64,000 nt of DNA from Hedera helix. Taxonomy: Eukaryota; Streptophyta; Magnoliopsida; Apiales; Araliaceae. Of the stretch, positions 55,878-64,000 are shown piece by piece. Each line of letters begins with the position of its first letter. Position 1 is the stretch's first letter. The notes beneath the pieces were generated by a model, which saw nothing but the letters and a program-made list of their open reading frames with translations, did no database searches and had not been told where the DNA came from. The translations under genes were made by a program, and so were the position numbers. The stretch lies in contig OX359285.1 in assembly GCA_947179155.2 (NCBI GenBank), positions 6,052,231 to 6,116,230 of the forward strand, read 5' to 3'.

Positions 55878-58800
55878 TGTAATATCCCAGATAATTTAAA
55901 GATTTTAAATAATATCTTAATTAATTTTATTAAAGGTTAAGGTTTAAACCTAGAAGGTGAGAAGGAAGATGTGTAGAAAATGGGTAAACATTTTTTTTTT
56001 TAACATAAATTATTTGTTAGAAATTAAATGTGAGAATATTTTAATGATGCAGGTAGATAATTTATTTAAGAAAGAAATTCAATTGAGAAGTGAAGGTGAA
56101 TATATTAATATTTATATATATACACCTATAGTTGAGTTTGTTAGTCAAACAAGATGATGTGTGAAGTAAATTAAATACTTAATAAAACTAATAAATTAAT
56201 TAGTTTTAGTATGGATTAAAAAGAAAAGTCATGTAATATAATTAATTGAATTAATTATATAAGTTATGAATTAAGGTTATGAGTAACAAGTAGGGAAGTG
56301 GAATATTGCCTAGAAGGACAATATTAAGAAGTTAATTAATTAAGTAATTTACTTAATTAATAAGTTGTTATAGATGTAAGCCCAATATGGAGATATTTGC
56401 ATGAAATGGGTAATTAAATAAGAGAGCCAATAAAAAGTAAGTTATGTAGCCCAAACCATTAAAAGTCAAATGATGGTCAATGGTTGGGAGAAGCATTTCA
56501 AGTATTGATTGAGTGTAGAGAATTAACTAGTGTCTAGTTAATTGAATAACCCTAGTTGGTTGACAAGAGAGATAGCATTAACCAATCATTGGTTAATTGC
56601 TAGATAAATAAATGTGGGGTTAAGAATTAACCGTGGATGGGTTAATTAAGTAACCCAATGTGGTAGAATTAATTATAGCAAATCTAATTGGATTATATTA
56701 TAAGTCCAATTGAGGTATTAAACTAGGTCAAATTAATTTAACCTAGTAGTCCATATAATTTAATTTGAACATGGATTTATGTAATAATTAACCAAGCCCA
56801 ATGCTTGTTTAGTTAAATGTAACATAGGGTATTTAATATTAGCCCAATGTAGTAATTAAATTGAGCCCAAACAAATTTAATTGACGAGCCCAATAGAAAT
56901 ATTAAATTGATCCAATGTGGAGCCCAAATGGTAGTCAAAGTTATGGTCAATATATATACATTGGTATATATATATATATTGATACTTATATAATGATATA
57001 GGATATAAAAAAAAAAGCCAAATTGGTGTAATTTATTGGCAAATCCCGAATTTTGGAGGGGGCCCCACATGAAAATGTTGAGTGTGGCTTTATTTTGCTT
57101 GTTTTACACTCTAAAAGTTGCTTCCAAGCAACCTTGATAGGAGTCATTCATCCTTGTCAATCATCTTGTCCATCCAAGCTATAGTAAGCATGAGTTTAAG
57201 CCTTAAATGTCCAAGTGTTGGTTGATTAGTAGGAGCTAATGGAGATTAAGGAAGTACTATAAATATAGTGCTTCACCAATTCATTGTGTTGGTTAGCCAT
57301 TTTACAAAAATTTCAATAGAGAAAAGAGAGAGAACTCTAGAGAAAAAGAAAAAGAAAGTTAGATCTTGTGAGCATTGATGGTTGGATGATCTTGGAGCAA
57401 TGTTTAAAGATGGAGGTCTCATCAAGAGGAAGCTATCTATGTAAGAAGATTGATCATCCAAGCCTTTTCAAAGTTCTAACAAAGAGGATAATCAACAAAA
57501 GGTATAAAACATTCTAGCTTGGTATTGTTCTTTGGGTACTATGTAATTTCTTTGGTAGAAAACTAATTTTCAAAATCTAAAAAGGTAGAAACATGCTAGA
57601 TTGATATATCTAGGGTTACATGGGTTTAATATGAATTTTTGGGTGTATTTATGTGGAAAGATTTCATCAAAATCATCAAATAAGTTTTTACCGACGAAAA
57701 CCAAGTAACCAAAATCATGGCAGCCACTCCCGAAATTTCTGGACATGATCCGTAAGTCGGATTCATGATCCGTCAATTTTGGGTGATAGATCCATGAAAT
57801 ATGAAGATTCTCCAAGTTGAATGACTAAAATCCGATTTAAAATGAGCAAGATATGGATTTTCTACCAAAACACCCCATTGTTTTAGGGCTGTGCACAATA
57901 GTCCGGTTTGGAGCCAATTTCCGTGACCAAAACAAATCCAAATTTGATGTTTGATGACAGAAAAATGTAGTTCGGGAAGTTACGAATCCATTGATACCAA
58001 ATAGGCCTCAATCGGACTTGTGGATTTCATTTTATTCAAGTTCCCGTCGGAGGCCCCAAGTCTGAAAAATTCAAAAAGTAATCTGCCTATTTTTTTAAAA
58101 AAACCGGCCGGTTCGGTTTTTTTCGGTTTTTCATGATTTCTAGGTAGGGCCGGTTCGGGAATTTTTAGGCCGGTTCTTGGGTTGGTTCCAAAAGAGAAAA
58201 TGCTTATAATTTTATAAAGAAAATTATCAAAATTTAAAATCTGAATTTATTTGTAATTTGGTATTTATTAGAATTAATGGTGGATTAAAGCTTACTAAAT
58301 TGCTAATAATTATGGAAAATTTATTTTTAATTTCCGAAAAATAATATTTGACCTATTGGCATGCTAGTTAAGTGTTATAAAATAAAATTTGAAATTATTG
58401 GAGTGATTCACTATATATTAGCTATTTATTAGTGTATAAATAGGCTAATAATCTAATTAAATATTATTTAATAAATATTAAATAATATATGAAGTTATGT
58501 AATTAATTAATTATGATTTAATGAATATTAAATAATAATTAAAGGATGTTAAGATGAATAAGTTAGTTATTTATTATTTAATTGCACTTAAATAATAAGT
58601 AAAGTTAAATAAATAATTAATTATTATTTAAATTAATATTAAATAATAATTAAAGAATATTAAAGTTAGAAAGCTAATTATTTATTATTTAATTAATATT
58701 AAATAATAAGTAAGGTTAATTAAGTAATTAATTATTATTTAATTAATATTAAATAATGAGTTCGGATAATTAGTTAATTAATTATTATTTAATTCATATT

Positions 58801-60718
58801 AAATAATAATTAAATGGTAATTAAGTGGAATAAATTATTACTTAATCGAAAGAAGATTATTAAGTAATTAAAATATATTGATAATATTATTGACTAACTA
58901 TTAAATGATAATAGTTAAGAATTAAATCATTATTCAATAATTAATAATGATATGTAATTAATTTAAAATATTATTAAAGGATTAATAATATTATTTAGCA
59001 TTTAATTAACTATTAAATAATAATAGTTAAGAGTTAAATCATTATTAAATAAATAATAATGATAAATAAAGATTTAGAATATTATTAAAGAATTAATAAT
59101 ATTGTTTAACAAGTAATTAACTATTGGGTAATAATAGTTAAGGGTTGAATCGTTATTAAATAATTACTAATGATACGTGATGATTTCAAATATTATTAAA
59201 TGATTGATAATATTGATGAACAATTAAATTATTATTAAAATGATTGATAATAATGAGAAGTCAATTAAAATATTATTAAAGGGTAATAATATTAGCAAGC
59301 AATTAAATTATTATTAAAAGATTAATCATAATGATTAAGGTAAACTATTATTAAAAATAAATTAATAATAGTAATGATTATTTAAAGTGTTATTTAACAA
59401 TTAAATAACATTATAAGTTATTACTAATTGATAGTAAAATTTAAAATATTATCCAATGTGGGTAATATTATGATAAGTATCGAGATAAATGATGTGATTA
59501 AGTTACACCAAGGGTATGGTCCATTAGTGATTAATTGGTGGATCGACCTAAATAAATATAGGGTCCAAGTTTTAATGCAGTGACATTAATAAATGTCAGA
59601 ATTGCATAGTTTCGAACAAAAGATTTATGGTGTTGAATATGAAACACTGAGTCAAGTCAAAGAGAGACTAAAATATGAAATTAACCTTATTAAATAAAGG
59701 GGATGATAAGAAGAAATAAATATCTTTAAAATAAGATTTAGTATTGAGTCAAACTTTGACTGATATTGTGCACCGTTGATCTCACATACCGTGTAGGTGG
59801 TGCAAGGAACGTCAAAGATTAACGTAAGCTGGTTATACAAGTCCAGGCAAGTTTTTCAGAACATGTTGCATTATGTGCATAATTTATAAGTTTGTTATTA
59901 AACTGTGATGTGCTCATACGTGGTTATGTGCAAAGATGTGTTAATGTGCTTTTGTGAAATAAGTTGATTTGAACTATTGATATGCGGTAGTTGATTTAAG
60001 ACAATTGTTCTGCATTGAACTATATGTCATGATAGAGGCTAGGCATGAAGTATAGATTAAATGCGAGGCATGATATGCATGAGAAATGTATGTACTGCAA
60101 AGCATAAGATGCATGAAGCATGAAGCATGATTGAACTGTTTTTACGTGTTATGTGAAACTGTTAGACTTGCTGAGCCGTCGTGCTCACCCTTGCTTAAAA
60201 CAAAACATTACAGAGTAGCTTGAGGAAGCCGATTACTCCAGTATAGGCAAAGATAAAGATTGACTAACGAGTCATCAAGATTGAAGCATAGGTGCTTTTG
60301 TAGTAAAACCTTGCGGTAGACTAATTCATTCACTTGTGTAAGTAGATATGAAGAGTTTATGTTTTGTTGTGCTATAGATTAGCAAACTTAAATTGTTAAG
60401 AGAACATTTACAGATTATTTGAATATCATTTTTCAGACGTTGTCCTTTATGAATAAGGATAATAGGATGGTGTGATTGAGTCATTATACATATGATCTCA
60501 AATTGATTGTAATAGAATGTCGTATCATGTATGATATGAAGACATACTAGGAATGTATAAAGATTGCGATTCTGGAATAGAAAGAGATGTTATATAATTG
60601 TAAATAAATGATTATTTAGCAATTATAATATTGTTGAAATTCATGAACAATAAGGAAAAGTAGTACTAGTGTTGAACCGGATCCGAGGTTAAAGGAACCC
60701 GGATTTGGGGTCGTCACA
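55878..60718. mobile_element. Giant solo-LTR-like element 2, 4841 bp
   Basis: Begins TGTAATATCCCAGAT and ends GGGGTCGTCACA, with a perfect 5-bp target duplication attac at 55873-55877 and 60719-60723. The right end is the reverse complement of the left end of element 1 (TGTGACGACCC), showing the family's original short terminal inverted repeat. No coding region. Shares internal blocks with element 1 but has many differences, and contains a ~1-kb AT-rich minisatellite (about 58440-59450). Short stretches near 58100-58190 carry ccggttcgg words. Confidence 0.75.
58440..59450. repeat. AT-rich palindromic minisatellite inside giant LTR 2
   Basis: Dozens of variants of taattattatttaat and attaaataataattaa follow each other in irregular units of about 50-90 bp. 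Units are internally palindromic. It is nearly all A and T, with almost no G or C in 1 kb. Confidence 0.85.
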
Positions 60719-61010
60719 ATTACGGGCACCACATAACTATTATGCGGTTCCACTAATTTTTTTTTATTTTTATTTTTCATTTTGGATAGTCTAGGATTAT
60801 TACAGAAAGCAAACAAAAAAAAAATAGTGATACTGCATAATAGTTATGTGGTACCTGTAAAAAAAAATTAAATTCGTCATTTGAGGATTTGGTCTCAAAT
60901 TATATTGATTGAAGATTTGGTAGAAAGATTTCAAGTGGAAATAAATCCTTACCAATTTTCTCAATGAAGCTCAAGGAAGGGATGGAAAAATTGGGCCAGG
61001 AGATGTTAAA
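60719..61010. repeat. Ancestral tandem repeat, unit 2, right part
   Basis: Continues unit 2 from 55877: half-decayed dyad motif cataactattatgcgg (about 60731), second dyad motif 60831-60853, then ggatttggtctcaaattata, gatttggtagaaagatttca and agtggaaataaatccttacc, matching 39778-39825 plus 45269 onward. Confidence 0.8.
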
Positions 61011-61107
61011 AGGCAACAACAGAAGGCCTCCATGTTTTATAGGGTCCAACTGGGTAATGGCTCAATGACAACACTTTTAAATGTAAAACTTTTTGATGTT
61101 AGTTTTA

Positions 61108-61165
61108 ATACTACTACTACTACTACTAATAATAATAATAATATTAATATTAATAATAGTAGTAG

Positions 61166-61200
<35 letters not shown>

Positions 61201-61220
61201 TTATTATTATTATTATTATA
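61108..61220. repeat. Compound trinucleotide microsatellite (ACT/AAT/ATT)n
   Basis: Runs of act, aat, agt, act and att triplets. Frames through it give poly-Thr/Asn/Ile or poly-Val/Leu on the two strands and are artefacts. Confidence 0.95.
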
Positions 61221-61870
61221 AAATAAAATAAAAAATTACACGTAAACAACATGGGTCATCCTTTTAGCATTGACGTCATTTTTCTGTTTTTCAGGTATTG
61301 CGGACGTTACATTTTCACATGCAAATTGATTTGGGCGGAAAATCACAGGACGGTTTAGATTCATTCTAATTGATTTGTAAATTATTTTAGGTTGCAAAAA
61401 ATCTTTAGGTAATAGAGTATTTTTAGAATTCTAATCTACGCACGTGCCTTCAGGCACAGGCAATTACGTGTCATCTCTTGGGTGTTTTTGCGAACTATAT
61501 CGAAAGTAACTATTGTAGTAGACTCTGACTCATGGTATGAGAATCTTTTGTTCAATTTCAAGAAAAAAATATAGAGAAAAAAATGTTATGGTGATGCGAT
61601 TTAGTTGGTGTTATGACAATATTTTTTTGTTTGGACTTAGAGAGCTCATTTTATACTTTTGGGTATATATGCAAAAGTCTTTCTTTTGAATTTTTACATC
61701 TTTTTTTTTCCTCATTGGATCCAACCAAATGACTTGCAGTACTAACATTTTTTCACAGGAAATACTATTCATAGATCATATTAATCAATTAAGTTGGTCA
61801 AAGCATGTAAAATGTCCATTTTACCCCAAAACTATTTTTCTAAATTAAGCATCTCTATCCTTCATCCCAA
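61221..61870 (+). promoter_or_regulatory. Candidate promoter of a gene running off the right edge
   Basis: Contains tgacgtca at about 61269-61276 (bZIP TGA/CRE-type palindrome), CACGTG at 61441-61446 and a small hairpin gtgccttcaggcac overlapping it. It lies upstream of a leader-like sequence near 61900. Assignment is inference. Confidence 0.3.
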
Positions 61871-62004
61871 GAAACCTGATCTGTACATCTCTCTTCCGGT
61901 TCTGATTGCAACGTAAACTAACGGCTCTCTGTAAATCCAAACCACCAGCTGCTCTCCTCTCTCTGTCTGTGTAAAATCTCTGCTTCAATTCTCAGCAATC
62001 ATGT
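61871..62004 (+). other. Possible first exon (5' leader) of a gene beyond the window
   Basis: Composition turns gene-like and pyrimidine-rich (ctctcctctctctgtctgtg), followed by cagcaatcatgtatgcatc, where a donor (gtatgc) would directly follow aatcat. The next 2 kb is T-rich and intron-like with no convincing coding exon, so the coding part presumably lies to the right. The ATG at 61999 would open only a short frame if not spliced. Confidence 0.3.
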
Positions 62005-63660
62005 ATGCATCTCCTCTTCTTTCTCCTTCTTTTTCTGATTTTACGTTTTGTTGTTTTTAATTTCAAGTCATTGTTCTTTGTTGTTCGGCCGTGCTGTGTT
62101 TGTCGAGTAGCAGTACAAGTGACAACTGAAATTGCAAATTTTGTATGGGTTTTCCCCTTTAACTTGTCTGCTTAGTGGTAATCATGACTGAAATTTAAGG
62201 TTAGTGATAGTGTAATTTAAGGTTAGTAATTGAGGTAACGCCGAGTTCCGGCTCAATCTCAGGTGAGTTCTGCACTAGTTTAAAGATCCTGTTTGTTATA
62301 ATTTCCATATATGGATGGGATTTGTTTTTATAATAATCGATTTTGATAATTCTCCAGACTCCAGTAATTTGTGGAAACTGAAAGGTAGTTTTTTGTATTT
62401 TCTCTGTGAAAGTAGGCATTTTGATGAATACCCAGAAACCAAAGCCTTATCCTAGTATAACTTCTGCTTTTGTAACAATTATTTTTTTTTTCAGTTTTTT
62501 CTTTTGACTTTTCTTTGAAATTAGTAAATGTTTAGTTATTATATTTTATAAGATGTTTTAGAGTCTGAAAATCAGTTAGCTGAAGAAGATTGGGAATGAA
62601 AAGATTTGTTAAGGTGTAATCTTTGATCTGAATATCGAAATTGGGTAGCACCAGACAGTTAGGCTTTTAGATTTTGAAGATGCATAAGAATGCTTTTTGT
62701 TGTTGAGACTTGCTAGAAGAATTGGTCCTTTTGAAGCAAAGAGTTGCTTGAGTCCCTTTTTAATCTTCAATATACGTAGTGTTCCCTTACAATTTGCATT
62801 CTGAGGTCATACCAGTTGAGATCAGATAGATGTGATAAATTTGAATCAACCAAGGTAGACTAGGTATGTTTTGTACTATTGTTTCCTGATATTATTTCTA
62901 GGAAAGTAATACAGTGATAGTAACTCATTTGTTTATCAATAGGTTAGCAAAATGATCTATTTGAACGACACTATTTGTACTGCCTTGTGATTTGTTGCAG
63001 ATATTAGATGCCAATTCCTTATCAAAATGCTTGTGCATTATATCCTAAGACTTGAGCATCTGGGTGTCTGAAATTGAAACTTAATTTTGATTAAACCAAC
63101 TTTCTGATAAGACTAGCAGCTCGCTTATATTATGTTAGATTTCAATATATCCTTACTGTATTTACTTCAATGGATGTAATAGGATTATTGAGAACCATTT
63201 TTTAATTCTTTCTGTTTCTGTTTTGGACATAAATGTTTCTGACATTTTTTTCTTAGAATAAAATTGCAAGCTTGATGTCACTTCTTACATAACTTGGGGG
63301 TTTCTGTGTCATTCTTTCTTTAATCCTCTCAAAAACATCAATTTTTACTCGTCCCATTTAGAACCTTTAGTGTGTATTAATTCGTTTTTAGTCAAGCGGA
63401 TTGCATATGTTTTTTTTAACGAGGTTTTTATCTCTGCTCGCAAGTGTTGGTTTTCATTGTCAGCTTGTCACAAGTGAAGCATCCCAAGTTCAGAAGATGA
63501 ATCTACTCAAATAGTATTCAGGTCTTTGATTTTGTAGTTGCAATATTTCTCTTAATTTTGTCAGTTTGAAAATTCTACGATCTACAGAAATTAGCTTTCA
63601 GAAGTTGTGGCATAATTCAGTGTTGGTTCCATCACACTTTTTTATTTTCTTTTTCCACCT
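62005..63660. other. Intron-like T-rich sequence, no exon recognised
   Basis: T-rich plus-strand composition typical of plant introns, with scattered acceptor-like sites (for example tttgttgcag at about 63000 and ttcag near 63521). No protein-like frame of useful length found on either strand. Confidence 0.4.
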
Positions 63661-63664
63661 CAGT

Positions 63665-64000
63665 AAGGTGGTGTTTGTTTACATCTTAATGTCTCTTAAT
63701 GAATTCACGTTTGAATCGGTAAGAGACAAAAATTGTTTGTTAAAATTTTGTATATCTCTTAATCAATAAGACATAAAATTAAATCTAAATTATTAAGAGC
63801 TGCCTCTTAATGAAAAAAAAATTGTAACTTTTTTTTATATAAATACTTTTAACAATATTATCCACTCATTTTTATTAAATTGAATATTTAAAATTATTAA
63901 ATAAATTTTGACCTTTTAAAATGATAAAATAGTGTCATTAAGAGGCAACCCACTTTTTAATTATCAAATAGTTTTTTAGATTCAGATGTTATTTCATTCA
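63665..64000. mobile_element. Possible MITE, cut by the right edge
   Basis: From aaggtggtgtttgtttacat the sequence contains tgtctcttaatg near its left end and cattaagaggcaa near 63936, an inverted-repeat pair, around an AT-rich centre with further (c)ttaatcaat/ctcttaatg words. The right end would be beyond 64000. GGTGTTTGTTT-type ends are common in hAT-like non-autonomous elements; superfamily is a guess. Confidence 0.35.

Noticed and set aside
58440..59450. CRISPR-like array
   Set aside because: Repeats are variable in length, AT-only and contiguous, without unique spacers, in a plant retroelement.
39826..60718. One single very large retroelement from 39.8 to 60.7 kb
   Set aside because: Each part has its own ends and target duplication, and the repeat units between them are collinear once each insertion is removed.

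Overview
The window is nuclear DNA of a flowering plant, most likely a eudicot. It is AT-rich, its genes have GT-AG introns and plant-specific families (a class XII LRR receptor kinase, a GT47 exostosin, a plant nucleotidyltransferase with GTGVYF repeats), and it carries Ty1/copia and Ty3/gypsy retrotransposons and MITEs. I see no rRNA, tRNA, CRISPR array or prokaryotic feature.

Layout. 1-5.5 kb is repeat debris: an LTR-like stretch, an orphan MYB-CC exon, microsatellites, a 174-bp tandem duplication and a small Mutator-type MITE. 5537-8826 (+) is an intact two-exon non-RD LRR receptor kinase of 1009 aa. 11621-15299 (+) is a four-exon GT47/exostosin glycosyltransferase of 684 aa. About 16.9-23.2 kb (+) is an alpha/beta-hydrolase gene with a GHSKGG nucleophile motif, a long intron-containing leader and a MITE in its last intron. 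At 24.6 kb lies an orphan GCN5-type bromodomain exon ending in a stop. 36536-25866 (-) is an eight-exon poly(A)-polymerase-like nucleotidyltransferase of 666 aa; its second intron (6.3 kb) holds a retroelement in which a gypsy-type gag runs in frame into a copia-type protease.

From 39 to 61 kb there are no host genes. I read it as an older ~0.5-kb tandem repeat, marked by a dyad-symmetric GCATAAT motif, split by three insertions: a 5.4-kb giant solo-LTR-like element (TSD tttca), a 10.3-kb decayed Ty3/gypsy element with 2.5- and 3.0-kb LTRs, and a 4.8-kb relative of the first element (TSD attac). 61-64 kb looks like the promoter and 5' leader of a gene that lies beyond the right edge, plus a partial MITE.

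The four host genes are unrelated housekeeping or receptor genes and form no operon or pathway cluster. The most unusual content is in the mobile DNA: the in-frame gypsy-gag/copia-pol chimera, the two giant LTR-like elements without coding sequence, and the nested tandem repeat. Exon boundaries are my manual GT-AG assignments; for the kinase, GT47 and nucleotidyltransferase genes they keep one open frame throughout. The middle of the hydrolase gene (19141-19649) is not fully resolved.
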